This document shows, in pieces, positions 29,534 through 38,333 of a stretch of DNA of 64,000 nucleotides; position 1 is the stretch's first letter; each line of letters begins with the position of its first letter. The DNA is from CAVSDF01 sp963726715 (GTDB taxonomy: Bacteria; Bacteroidota; Rhodothermia; Rhodothermales; BA12): positions 1-64,000 of the forward strand of contig CAVSDF010000001.1 of NCBI GenBank assembly GCA_963726715.1, given 5' to 3'. Below the pieces are notes generated by a model that was not told the origin of the DNA, ran no database searches, and saw nothing but the letters and a program-made list of their open reading frames with translations. The translations under genes and the position numbers were made by a program.

Positions 29534-29602
29534 TCCATCCGAGTGGTGGGATGGTGGGGATGTGAGGACGATCCATCCGCAAAAAACCAATCAATCTGAC
29601 CG

Positions 29603-29965
29603 ATGAAACTCATCCAGGCAATCGTGCGGCCCGAGCGGCTCGGCGACGTGCTCGCGGCCCTCTACCGGGCCGACATCCACGGGCTGACCGTCTCGCGCGT
29701 GCAGGGACACGGCGGCGAAACCGAGTCGGTGGAGACGTACCGCGGCACCACCGTCAAGGTCGGCCTCCACGAAAAGGTGCGCATCGAGATCGGCGTCTCC
29801 GACCCGTTCGTCGACGTGTGCATCGCGGCCATCATCGGCGCGGCGCGCACCGGGGAGGTCGGCGACGGCAAGATCTTCGTCCTGCCCGTCGACCGGGTCG
29901 TGCGCATCCGCACGGGCGAGGAAGACGCGGCGGCGGTCACGCCGGTGCCGTCGGCGGAATCGTAG
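29603..29965 (+). CDS. glnK: P-II family nitrogen regulator lacking Tyr51
   Basis: A 120-residue P-II signal protein that would bind ATP, ADP and 2-oxoglutarate and gate the adjacent Amt. The N-terminus MKLIQAIVRPERLGDVLAAL and the C-terminal GDGKIFVLPVDRVVRIRTGE are typical. In the T-loop the sequence is ETYRGTTVKVGLHEKVRIE. Residue 51, the uridylylated Tyr of proteobacterial GlnB/GlnK, is Val here, so control by UTase is unlikely. Its stop is only 3 bp from the stop of the convergent glycosylase gene. Confidence 0.92.
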   Translation: MKLIQAIVRPERLGDVLAALYRADIHGLTVSRVQGHGGETESVETYRGTTVKVGLHEKVRIEIGVSDPFVDVCIAAIIGAARTGEVGDGKIFVLPVDRVVRIRTGEEDAAAVTPVPSAES

Positions 29966-29968
29966 CCG

Positions 29969-30796
29969 TTACGCGGCGGTGCGGCGCTGGCCGTCGGGGC
30001 AGACGTCGAGGAGGACGCAGGCGGGGCAGCGCGGCGCGCGGTGCGTGCAGACGCGCTGGCCGTGGAGCATGAACACCTCGTGGTGGTCGTAGACGGCCTG
30101 CGCATCGTCCGGCTCGGGCACGAGGGCGTCGAGGAGCGCGTGGGCGGCGCCGACCGCCGTGCCGCGCGGGATCAGCCCCAGCCGCTCGGCGACGCGGTGG
30201 TGGTGGCTGTCGACGGGCATCGCCGGGCGGCGCAGGCGCGAGAAGAGCAGGACGGCGGCGCTCGTCTTCGGTCCGACGCCGGGCATCGCTTCGAGCCACA
30301 CGCGGGCGTCTTCGACGGGCAGGTCGGCGAGGAAATCGAGGGCCAGTGGCTCGTCCACCATCCGCCGTCCTTCGTCGCGCGTGCGGTCGGCGATGCGGCG
30401 GAGCACATTCTGAATGCGCGGCGCTTTCTGCTCAGGCCACGTCGCGGCGCGGATGGCGTCTTCGACGTCGGCGGTGTCGGCGGCGCAGACGGCCTCCCAC
30501 GTCGGGAAGCGCTCGCGGAGGGTGCGGAAGGCGCGCGACGAGTCGGCGTTCTTCGTGCGGTGCGAGAGGAGCGCGGAGACGAGTTCGCTGACGGGGTCCT
30601 TGTCGGAGAAGAAGGCGATGGGGCATCCGTAGACCTCGCACAGCCGCTCGTGCGCGAGGCGGGCGAGGGCGCGGCGACGGGCGAGGTCGTCGGCGACATC
30701 TTCCGTGTCCTCGGTCTCCGGCGCCGCTGCATCGCCGTCGAACAGCGACAGGGTGGCGTCAGGACGCGGGCGCTTCAGAGGCGCGGACCGGCTCAC
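29969..30796 (-). CDS. Endonuclease III-like DNA glycosylase
   Basis: A 275-residue HhH-GPD superfamily glycosylase for oxidised pyrimidines or related lesions. The helix-hairpin-helix reads LEAMPGVGPKTSAAVLLFS, with the catalytic Lys in GPKTS. The catalytic Asp is in MPVDSHHHRVAERLG. The [4Fe-4S] cluster loop at the C-terminus is C-x6-C-x2-C-x5-C (CTHRAPRCPACVLLDVC). The GTG start at 30796 overlaps the upstream stop as GTGA, evidence for translational coupling. The N-terminal 40 residues are an extra polar extension. Confidence 0.87.
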   Translation of the reverse strand: MSRSAPLKRPRPDATLSLFDGDAAAPETEDTEDVADDLARRRALARLAHERLCEVYGCPIAFFSDKDPVSELVSALLSHRTKNADSSRAFRTLRERFPTWEAVCAADTADVEDAIRAATWPEQKAPRIQNVLRRIADRTRDEGRRMVDEPLALDFLADLPVEDARVWLEAMPGVGPKTSAAVLLFSRLRRPAMPVDSHHHRVAERLGLIPRGTAVGAAHALLDALVPEPDDAQAVYDHHEVFMLHGQRVCTHRAPRCPACVLLDVCPDGQRRTAA

Positions 30797-31853
30797 GGGC
30801 GCGGGGCGTCGGTCTCGTTGTTGCGGCGCGCGGTCTCGGCGACGACCTTCGTCCAGCGACCGGCGTCGTCGCGCATCGCGGCCTGCTCGGGGCCGTCGTG
30901 GCCCATCACGAGACGGTCGCCCTCCGGCCCGACCGGCGCGGGCAGGTAGATAGCGCTCGACGAGGGCCATCGCGTCGGCCAACAGCTCGGGCGCGACGGT
31001 GTCGGCGAGGTGAAGCAGGCGCGCCTGGAACGTGATCGTGAGGCGCGCACGTCCGTGGCGCATCGCGGCGACGATCTGCCGCGCCGCCCGCGTCGACGAG
31101 ATCGAGGTGACGGGCGAGCCGACGCGCGGCGCGAACCAGCCGGTACTCCTTGTCGGCGTCGCCCTTGAAGGCCGCGTTGCGCGGCGAGCCGGTGCGCATC
31201 AGGCCCGGGTTGACGGTGGTGACGAAGACGCCGCGCCGCCGGAAGGCCGTCCGAAGCCCGTCGGAGAGGCCGGAGAGGGCGAATTTCGACGACGTGTACG
31301 GGATCAGGTGCGGCGAGGCAACGCGCCCGGCGATCGACGAAATGACGCCGATGCGTCCGATGCGGCTGCGTTCGAGGTGGGGCAGGGCGGCGAGCATCGC
31401 CTCGCGCGGCGCCCAGAAGTGGATCTGCATGGCCGTCTCGTCGTCCTCGCGCGAGAGGTGTTCGAGCGGCGAGACGGCGATCAGCCCGGCGACGTAGACG
31501 AGCACGTCGAGCCCGCCCATCGCGTCCACGGCCCACGAGACGGCATCGGCAGCGGCGCCCTCGGGACGCAGATCGGCCGACCGCGTGTGCACCTCGGCCC
31601 CGGCGGCGCGGAGTTCGGCGGCAGCGGTGTCGAGCTGCGACGCCGTCCGCCCGACGAGCGCGAGGCGGGCGCCGTCGGCGGCAAGGACGCGGGCGATCTC
31701 CAGCCCGAGTCCGCGATTCCCTCCCAGGATCAGCACCCGTGCCCGGTCGAACGACACGCGCCGCGCCAGTCCAGTGCCGATGCGGTAGGCGGCGAGCGCC
31801 GCGGCAACGGCGGCGGTGCGGGCGAGAGGCGAGCGGGCGAGGGACGTAGACAT
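30793..31853 (-). CDS. Short-chain dehydrogenase/reductase (two frame breaks)
   Basis: An NAD(P)-dependent SDR of about 350 residues. A hydrophobic N-terminus (residues 12-30) may anchor it. The Rossmann motif is VLILGGNRGLGLEIARVLA. The catalytic Ser is in GVISSIAGRV, and YTSSKFALSGL contains the Tyr-x3-Lys pair. The first frame break is near 31130. The second, near 30948, contains an apparent 4-bp insertion in CGCTATCTACCTG. After joining, the C-terminus reads MRHGRARLTITFQARLLHLA and then VGPEGDRLVMGHDGPEQAAM. Its stop overlaps the glycosylase start by 4 bp. Confidence 0.82.
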
Positions 31854-31954
31854 GCGGGCGCGAAATCAAAGAGATGCCTCCCGTTACGCCCCCCGGGCGC
31901 GCCCCGATGCCCCCGCCGTGGGAACGATGCGTGACGTGTCGGGGGCGGCACCTG

Positions 31955-31962
31955 TACCTTCG
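31955..31962 (+). promoter_or_regulatory. -7 box TACCTTCG before tyrA
   Basis: GTACCTTCGGG, 22 nt before the tyrA ATG. The same 11-mer occurs before fabI at 58011-58021. It resembles TAnnTTTG. Confidence 0.5.
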
Positions 31963-31984
31963 GGCGTCTTTGCCCGCGCCGCCG

Positions 31985-33126
31985 ATGCCCGATCCGCCGT
32001 TCTCGATCCGCACCGTCGCCCTCGTGGGGACGGGCCTCATCGGCGGGTCGCTGGGGATGGCGCTGCGGGCACGGGTGCCGTCGGTGCGGGTCGTGGCGGT
32101 GGATGTGGAGGGCGTGGCGGCGGATGCCGTCGCGGCGGGGGCAGCGGATGTGGCGATGCCGCTCCCCGACGCAGTGCGCATCGCCGATCTCGTCGTCGTC
32201 GCCGCGCCGCCGGATGTGTCGCTCGAACTGATCCGCGAGATCGCGCCGCACCTGCGCCCGTCGGCGATCCTGAGCGATGTCGGGTCGGTCAAGGCGCCGT
32301 TCCTCGCGGCTGCGACCGCCGCCATCCCCGACGCGCGCCGCATCGTCGGTGGCCACCCGATGGCCGGACGCGAGACGGGCGGCCTCGGGAGCGCCGATGC
32401 GCGGCTCTTCGAGAACGCCGCGTGGGTGCTGTGCCCGGCGCAGGACGACCAACGACCGACGACGGAGGACGGCGAAAACCGTCGCGCCGACACGTCCGCC
32501 GTCGATGCCCTCGCGGCGCTCGTCTCGGCCATCGGGGCGCGGGTCGTGGTGATGGACGCGGCGCGGCATGACCGCACCGCCGCCGCCGTCAGCCACGTGC
32601 CGCAACTGGCCGCCGTCGCCCTCGTCACCGCCGCCCTCGGCGACGACCCCGGCGCGCGGCGCCTCGCCGGTGGCGGCTTCCGCGACGTGACGCGCATCGC
32701 CGCCTCGCCGTGGCCGCTCTGGCAGGGCATCCTGTCGGCCAACCACGGCGCCGCCCTCGCCGCCCTCGACGGTCTGCGCGAGGCCCTCGATGCCGCACCC
32801 GCGACGCCCTCGCGCGCCGCGACTGGCCCGCCCTCGACGCCGCCTTCGCCCGCGCCGCGCACCTGCGCAGCGGCATCCCCGTCGACGCCCGCGGCTTCCT
32901 GCGCCCGCTCGCCGAGATCGCGGTCGACGCCGACGACCGCCCCGGCTTCCTCGCCGGTCTCACGGCCACGCTCGCCGGTGCCGGGATCAACATCGCCGAC
33001 CTCGAACTCCTCAAGGTCCGCGAAGGCCTCGACGGCGTCTTCCGCGTCGCCTTCGCCACCGACGCCGACCGCGCCGCCGCCCTCACCGCCCTCGCCGCCG
33101 CCGGGTTCGTGGCGCGGATGCGGTGA
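31985..33126 (+). CDS. tyrA: Prephenate dehydrogenase with C-terminal ACT domain (frame break near 32800)
   Basis: A tyrosine-pathway enzyme of about 380 residues that oxidises prephenate to 4-hydroxyphenylpyruvate. The NAD-binding start is VALVGTGLIGGSLGMALRAR. The family signature SDVGSVKAPFLAAA and VGGHPMAGRETGG follow, with the catalytic His in this block, then AAVSHVPQLAAVALV. The C-terminal 70 residues form an ACT domain (IAVDADDRPGFLAGLTATLA), the usual site for tyrosine feedback. A single missing base near 32800 (GCACCCGCGACGCC) shifts the frame between the two domains. A -7 box lies 22 nt upstream. Confidence 0.88.
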
Positions 33127-33158
33127 CGGGGTGACGTGTCCAACGGTTCGTCGGGGGC

Positions 33159-33187
33159 GTAGAGACGCATCGGCGATGCGTCTCTAC
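33159..33187. repeat. RAYT-associated palindrome, copy 1
   Basis: GTAGAGACGCATCG, one central G, then CGATGCGTCTCTAC: a 29-bp perfect inverted repeat. It begins with the GTAG tetranucleotide that RAYT enzymes recognise at the foot of REP hairpins. It lies 127 bp upstream of the RAYT start. An identical copy is at 54831-54859. Confidence 0.85.
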
Positions 33188-33313
33188 CATGCGTCGTCGT
33201 ACCGTCCGCGCATTGCGGGTATGCCGATGCGGGCATCCAGGTGGGAAATCGGGGCCGTGGAGGTTACACGGGGCGGTTTGGCGACTCTGAAGAGGCAACC
33301 GATTTCGACGACG

Positions 33314-33817
33314 ATGCTGCCGCCTGACCGCTACCACGGCTACCGCGTGTCCTCCGCCCGCCACCCGACCCATGCCTACGACCGCGCGGGCACGTATTTC
33401 GTGACGCACTGCGTGATGGGGCGACTTCCGAAGCTCGGGCACATGAGGGACGGGTGGGGGGTGCACCTGACGCCGCTTGGCCATTTGGCTGCGCTCGAAT
33501 GGCACCGAACGGCGCTGGTACGCCCCGATGTGGCCGTTGGTGCGCTGGTTGTGATGCCCGATCACGTGCATGTCGTGCTCATCCTTGCCGAAGACGGGGC
33601 GAGCGCAGTGCCGTCGGTCGTGCGGCACGTCAAGGGGGCCGTCACGCGCGAAGGGAGGCGGCTCGGGCTTCTCGGCGCCGACGAGAGGCTGTGGCAGCCG
33701 CGGTACCACGACCGCATCGTCCGGTCGGAGCGCGAGGCGGCGAGCGTGCGGCGGTACATCGCCGCCAACCCGGCGCGGTGGTGGGATGACCACGGGCACG
33801 GGCTGCCAGACCCTTGA
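33314..33817 (+). CDS. REP-associated tyrosine transposase (RAYT, Y1/HUH type)
   Basis: A 167-residue single-strand nuclease of the IS200-like Y1 family. It has the HUH motif in VVMPDHVHVVLIL (His84, His86) and the catalytic Tyr131 in PRYHDRIVRSE. The RAYT-type C-terminus SVRRYIAANPARWW follows. The ATG at 33314 gives MLPPDRYHGYRV, close to the usual RAYT opening of PDRHHR type. A longer frame would read through the palindrome upstream. The gene is intact, is flanked by palindromes on both sides, and lacks ends of a classical insertion sequence. It is a domesticated or REP-spreading enzyme rather than a full IS. Confidence 0.88.
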   Translation: MLPPDRYHGYRVSSARHPTHAYDRAGTYFVTHCVMGRLPKLGHMRDGWGVHLTPLGHLAALEWHRTALVRPDVAVGALVVMPDHVHVVLILAEDGASAVPSVVRHVKGAVTREGRRLGLLGADERLWQPRYHDRIVRSEREAASVRRYIAANPARWWDDHGHGLPDP

Positions 33818-33851
33818 ACGTCAGACAGGCGGCAAGCGTCGGACCGCCGCC

Positions 33852-33880
33852 ATAGAGACGCATCGCCGATGCGTCTCTAC
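33852..33880. repeat. RAYT-associated palindrome, copy 2
   Basis: ATAGAGACGCATCG, one central C, then CGATGCGTCTCTAC. It starts 35 bp after the RAYT stop codon. It differs from copy 1 at the first base of the foot and in the loop. Confidence 0.8.
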
Positions 33881-33889
33881 CACCCGTGA

Positions 33890-35355
33890 TCACCGCGTCG
33901 CTGGTGGCGATGGACCGGATGGCGGCGGTGAACAGACCGCCCGTGACCGTCGGCCCGCCGGTGGCGATGGATCGAACGGCAGCGGTGAACAGTCCGCCGG
34001 TGGCCATCGGCCCGCCGTAGAGACGCATCGACGATGCGTCTCCTCCACCCATCGTCCCGTCCCACCGTCCCCAACCCCACCCCCAACCATCACCCCGACG
34101 CCCGCGTGCCTCGCGCGGCTGCGGCCTTCGTCGCCGTAGCCGGTCATTTCGAGGTAGCCGCGTCCGAGCGCCGCGCCGGTCACGGCGTCGGTGACGTCGA
34201 CGGCGCCCTCCCAGTAGCGGACCGATACGTTGAGTTCCTGATCGGGCAGCACGGCGGTGACGCGCAGGCGCAGGTTCTCCGACGGCACGGCGACCTCCCA
34301 CGCGACCGGGTAGCGGGCGCCCGAGTGCGGACTCGTCCACGTCTCGACCGGGCGCAGCGTGTAGTCGGCGAGGGCGAGGCGGCGGACCGCGCCGCCACTG
34401 GCGGGCGAGACGCTGCCCTTGGAGAGCGGCGCGGCGGTGCCGTCGCGGCGGCGGAGGCGGTAGAGCATGACGTCGCGCCCATCGGCGAGGTGGAGGGCGA
34501 ACCAGTCCCAGCCGACTTCGTCGGGGCCGAGGGCCGACGTCGACCACTCGCGGTCCATCCACATCGTCCCGGTCACCGGTGCCTCGCGCCCGCCGCGCGT
34601 GAGGGTGCCGGTCGCGGCCAGGCGCGGGAGGCTGTAGTAGTACGAGGCGTTGCCGGGCGCCGGACCTTTCTGGCTCAGCCCGGCCTCGCCCTGCAGGACC
34701 GGCGGCTTCTCGGCGCGGAGCGTGAGGTCGAAACGGCGAGCGAGTCGCCGCGCCCGGCGGAGGCGCGGACGCGGAACGTCGGCAGCCCCGACGGTCCCTG
34801 CCCGAGGCCGCCCGCTCCTTCGGCGATCTCCCAATCCTCGACCCACACGCGCAGCGGGGCGCCTTCCGATGGCGCGCGGGCACCGGCGAGGCCCGCGGCG
34901 CCGCGCGAGAAGCGCTCGGACGCCACGAAGCGCGTCCCCGCCGCATCGGTCACGCCGACGTGCGCCATGAACATCTGCCGCGTCGCCCAGCCCGCCGTGT
35001 CCGTGCCCACGCTGCGCACACCACCGCCGGTCGAGTCGCCGGGGGTGAGGGCGATGCGGAAGATGGTGAGGTCGACACCGACGCGCTCGGCCGTGCCGTC
35101 GGGGCGGGCGGCGTCGAGGTTGCCGGTCAGGTACCACCACTCGGTGCGGAAGTCCGGGTGGGGGCCGTGGTCGCGCGGGAAGTCGAACGCGCGGACGTCG
35201 ACGGCGCGGGCGAAGCCGGTCGTGTCGGAGCGCATCGCCTCGGCGAGCGAGAGGCGCGTGTCGGCCTGCCGCGCCGGGCGCACCAGCCACACCGCCGCCG
35301 CGACGAGGGCCGCGAGGGCGAGGGCGAAGACGATGCCGAGGGTGCGGGGGCGCAT
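33890..35355 (-). CDS. attH: AttH-like exported lipocalin-type protein (CrtC/hydroxyneurosporene-synthase fold)
   Basis: An exported protein of about 400 residues with the signature DFRTEWWYLTGNLD (EWWYxTG) of the AttH/CrtC lipocalin-like family. An N-terminal membrane helix (residues 6-25) anchors it. MFMAHVGVTD, MWMDREWSTSALGPD and GWDWFALHLADGRDVMLYRL are also typical. The frame breaks near 34736, where one added C restores LARRFDLTLRAEKPPV. The homologous part ends near 34100; the last 70 codons read through RAYT-family repeat DNA, so the true stop is uncertain. It is third in order behind an ABC ATPase and an FtsX-type permease, matching the AttEFGH arrangement. Confidence 0.78.
33902..34015. 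repeat. 57-bp imperfect tandem duplication between two palindromes
   Basis: GGTGGCGATGGACCGGATGG (33902) and GGTGGCGATGGATCGAACGG (33959) begin two copies that continue with CGGTGAACAG and end in ATCGGCCCGCC-like sequence. It fills the space between palindrome copies 2 and 3. Confidence 0.65.
34017..34044. repeat. RAYT-associated palindrome, copy 3 (damaged right arm)
   Basis: GTAGAGACGCATCG, A, CGATGCGTCTCC: the last bases of the right arm are lost. Confidence 0.75.
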
Positions 35356-35450
35356 GGGGGTGAGGTGGTGAGGTGGTGAGGGGTGGGATGGTGAGGATGC
35401 GGCGGGGGCAGAAAGGGAGCGGACAACCCCCGCCGGCTCCCCAACCCCCA

Positions 35451-35524
35451 TCGTCATCCCCGCGAAAGCGGGGACCCAGAGCCTTCGGAGGAGCACGCTG
35501 GATTCCCGCGTGCGCGGGAATGAC
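35451..35524. repeat. GTCATCCCCGCG...CGCGGGAATGAC repeat, copy 1
   Basis: The outer arms GTCATCCCCGCG and CGCGGGAATGAC surround two small hairpins (CCCCGCGAAAGCGGGG and TTCCCGCGTGCGCGGGAA). A second full copy is at 45160-45234 and a degraded one at 43828-43894. It lies between the permease and attH. Confidence 0.75.
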
Positions 35525-35599
35525 GAACATGGGAGGGTGGCGATGGCGCTCTGGCCGATTCGAACGACCAACGATCAACGACCATCCACAAACGACCAA

Positions 35600-38164
35600 C
35601 TACTCGGTCCGCAGCGCATCCGCCGGGGCGGTGCGCGAGATCTTCCAGGCCGGATACAGCCCGGCGAGCAGGGCGCCACCGATGGCGAGCCCGACCGCCG
35701 AGATGAGCACAGACGGCGGCACGGTCGCCTGGAGCGTCCACCCGAACGACTGCCGGTTGATGACGAACACGAGCGCCGCCGCGAGCGCGAGCCCGAGGGG
35801 CAGCGACAGCAGCCCGGCGACGAGGCCGACGAGGCCCGTCTCGATGCTCACCAGGCCCACGAGCGCACCGCGCGAGAGGCCGATCGCGCGCAGCGTCGCG
35901 TACTCCCTCGCCCGTTCGAGTTGGAGGGCCATGAGCGCGCTCACGACGCCGACGAAGGCGACGATGAGCGCAAGCAAACGCAGCACGGCGGTGATGGCGA
36001 AGGTGCGGTCGAAGATGTCGAGCGAGTACTCGCGCAGGCCACGGTTCGAGCGCACGATCACCGCCTGCCCGCTGCTCGCCGAGGCGCGGCGCGTGGCCTC
36101 GGCGAGCACGTCGGCGTCGGTGCCGGGGGCGGCGACGAGGGCGAGGCCCGACGTGCCGCGGTCGTCGTAGAGGCGCTCGTAGGCGGGGCGCATCAGCATC
36201 ACGAGGCCCAGATCGGAGCCGTAATCGAAGGTGACGGCGGCGATGGGGAAGGCGCGGCGGCCACGGTCTGTCTCCAACCGCACCGTGTCGCCGACGCCGA
36301 GTCGGTGGCGGTAGGCGAACGGCTCGCTCACCATCACCGCCGTGCCCGCGCGCATCGCCGTCCACGCCGCCGCGCCGCCGCCCGCCGGGGCCTCTTTCAA
36401 GCGGAACGACGCCTCCTGCGCCGCGCCGCCCGAGATGGCGAGCAGGTCGGTGGCGCCGACCTGGCTCTCGGTCGTCACGCGCCGCACCGTGTAGGCGTCG
36501 GCGACGCCGTTCAGAGCGCTGAGGCGGGCGACGAGGGCCGGGTCGAGCGAACTGTCGCCGCGGCGGGCGGTGAGCGTCGGGGGCTGGACGAAGACGTCGG
36601 CGGTGAGGACGCCTTCGAGCCACACGACGACGGTCTGCCGGAACGAGGCGATCATGACGCCGACGCCGATCGTCGCCGCGATCGCCACCGAGAGCGCGGC
36701 GACGGCCACCGACAACCGCCGCAGGTGCGCCGACATCGCCCCCGCGGCCATCCGCCCGGGCGCGCCGAACGAGCCGTCCGAGCGGCGCCCGCGCCGCGCC
36801 CGACGCTGCCGCGAGCGCCGACGGCACGAGGAGCGCCGCGCCGAGCACCACGCCGAGGAGCGCCGCGTACGCGATGGCAAGGGGCACGCGCGGAAGCGCC
36901 AGCACGCCGCCGCCAATCGCCAGGAGCGCGCCGCCGAGGAGCCGCGATGCGCCCGCGCGAGTCGCGGAGCGCCGCCTCCGGCTCGCTGCGCCGCAGCACC
37001 GCCGTCACGTCCGCCGTCGCCGCCTCGCGGGCCGGGAAGAAGGCCGCCGCGAGCGTCGTCAGCACGCCGAGCACGCCGCCCTTGACGAGCGCGCCGAGCG
37101 GAAGCGCCACGCCGCGCACGTCGAGGGCGAAGTACAGGTCGGTGATCGTCTGCGCGACGAGGCCGACGAGGCCGCGCCCGAGCACGACGCCGAGCGCGAG
37201 CCCGAACGCCGTCCCGACGATCCCCAAGAGCAGCGCCTCGCCCATCACCAGGCCGAGCACCTCGCGCCGCGACACGCCGAGCGCGCGCAGCCGCCCGAGC
37301 AGGAACCGCCGCTGCACGACGGCGAACGTGGTCACGTTGTAGACGAGGAACATGCCGACGATGAGCGCCAGAAAGCTGAGCGCGGACAGGTTGAAGCGGA
37401 ACGCGCGCGTCATCGTCTCGAGCGCCTCGCCACGCGCCGCCGACCGCTCGACGCGCACGCCGCCGGGAAGCAGGGCGCGGATCTCGCCCAGCCGCCGCTC
37501 GCCCGCCGCGCCCGTCGGGCACGATCAGATCGACGCGCGAGAGGCGTCCGGCGAGGCCGAGCACGCGCTGCGCCGTGGCGATGTCCATCACGACCAGCCC
37601 GTCGAGCGCCGCCGATTGCCGCGGATCGTCGCCCGCAGCGCCGAGGAGCGAGGCGATGCGCACCGTCGCGCGCCGCCCGTCGACGAAGAGGCCGAGGGTG
37701 TCGCCGGGGGCCACGCCGAGCGCCGCCGCGCCGCCCGGCGAGACGAACGCCGTCGAGGGCGTGGCGAGGAAGAGGCCGAGATCGACGCCGCCGCCCGCCG
37801 GGCCGCCGGTGACATCGCGGAAGGCGCCGTCGGCGAGCGGGTCGATGCCGAGCACCGTCACGACGCGTCCGCGTGCGAGCGCCACGCCTTCGATCACCGG
37901 CGCCGTCTCGCGGACGCCGTTCGCGCGGAGCCGCCGGTAGAGCGTGTCGGAGACCGTTCCGCCGCCGCCCGTGAGCGCGTGCGTCGCCCGCCCGGCGACG
38001 GTGTCGGCGGAGCGTTCGAAGGCGCGCGTCGCGCTCGCATTGGCGAGGTCGATGGCGACCACCACCGCCACCCCGAGCGCGACGCCGACGACCGAGAGCA
38101 CGAGCAGCCACGGGTGCCGCGCGAGGTAGCGCAGGCTCGCGCGGGCGAGAAGAGGAGAGATCAT
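35600..38164 (-). CDS. FtsX-type ABC transporter permease, AttFG-like (three frame breaks)
   Basis: A large permease of about 855 residues with two FtsX repeats: four helices, a periplasmic loop of about 230 residues, then four more helices and a second loop and domain. The N-terminus is RASLRYLARHPWLLVLSVVG. The first FtsX core contains ALSFLALIVGMFLVYNVTTF. The second contains LRLLALIVAFVGVVSALMAL and ends YPAWKISRTAPADALRTE, the standard permease ending. The frame changes near 37512, 36950 and 36785; conserved parts in the three frames join without loss. It follows its ATPase by 170 bp and precedes attH. The substrate is unknown; Att-type systems are poorly characterised. Confidence 0.83.
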   Translation of the reverse strand: MISPLLARASLRYLARHPWLLVLSVVGVALGVAVVVAIDLANASATRAFERSADTVAGRATHALTGGGGTVSDTLYRRLRANGVRETAPVIEGVALARGRVVTVLGIDPLADGAFRDVTGGPAGGGVDLGLFLATPSTAFVSPGGAAALGVAPGDTLGLFVDGRRATVRIASLLGAAGDDPRQSAALDGLVVMDIATAQRVLGLAGRLSRVDLIVPDGRGGRAAAGRDPRPASRRRARRAVGGAWRGARDDDARVPLQPVRAQLSGAHRRHVPRLQRDHVRRRAAAVPARAAARARRVAARGARPGDGRGAALGDRRDGVRARARRRARARPRRPRRADDHRPVLRPRRARRGASARRARQGRRARRADDARGGLLPGPRGGDGGRDGGAAAQRAGGGAPRLARAHRGSSAARSWRLAAACWRFRACPLPSRTRRSSAWCSARRSSCRRRSRQRRARRGRRSDGSFGAPGRMAAGAMSAHLRRLSVAVAALSVAIAATIGVGVMIASFRQTVVVWLEGVLTADVFVQPPTLTARRGDSSLDPALVARLSALNGVADAYTVRRVTTESQVGATDLLAISGGAAQEASFRLKEAPAGGGAAAWTAMRAGTAVMVSEPFAYRHRLGVGDTVRLETDRGRRAFPIAAVTFDYGSDLGLVMLMRPAYERLYDDRGTSGLALVAAPGTDADVLAEATRRASASSGQAVIVRSNRGLREYSLDIFDRTFAITAVLRLLALIVAFVGVVSALMALQLERAREYATLRAIGLSRGALVGLVSIETGLVGLVAGLLSLPLGLALAAALVFVINRQSFGWTLQATVPPSVLISAVGLAIGGALLAGLYPAWKISRTAPADALRTE

Positions 38165-38208
38165 CCCGGGTGGGTGAGGTGGTGGGTTTGTGGGATGGTG
38201 GGGGGCGG

Positions 38209-38304
38209 CAACCTGTCAGGTGCCCTCACCTGACAGGTTTGGGGCACTGGGGAGGTGCAGCGGCGGAGCAGGACCTGTCAGATCGGGGACCTGGACAGGT
38301 TTGG
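38209..38304. repeat. Two ACCTGTCAGGT palindromes in tandem
   Basis: Copy 1 (38209-38241): CAACCTGTCAGGTGCCCTCA then CCTGACAGGTTTGG. Copy 2 (38271-38304): GGACCTGTCAGATCGGGGAC then CTGGACAGGTTTGG. Both lie between the ATPase and the permease of the AttEFGH-like set. Confidence 0.75.
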
Positions 38305-38333
38305 GCGCTGGCATCGCCCCACGAACGCATCCC

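Noticed and set aside
31874..33817. A single gene fusing TyrA to the RAYT transposase, as one open frame suggests.
   Set aside because: The frame joins them only because of the base missing near 32800. The ACT domain with its own stop at 33126 is in the next frame.
33159..34044. CRISPR array suggested by regularly repeated palindromes.
   Set aside because: Spacings are unequal (about 665 and 135 bp), there are only three local copies, and no cas genes are present. The elements flank a RAYT gene.
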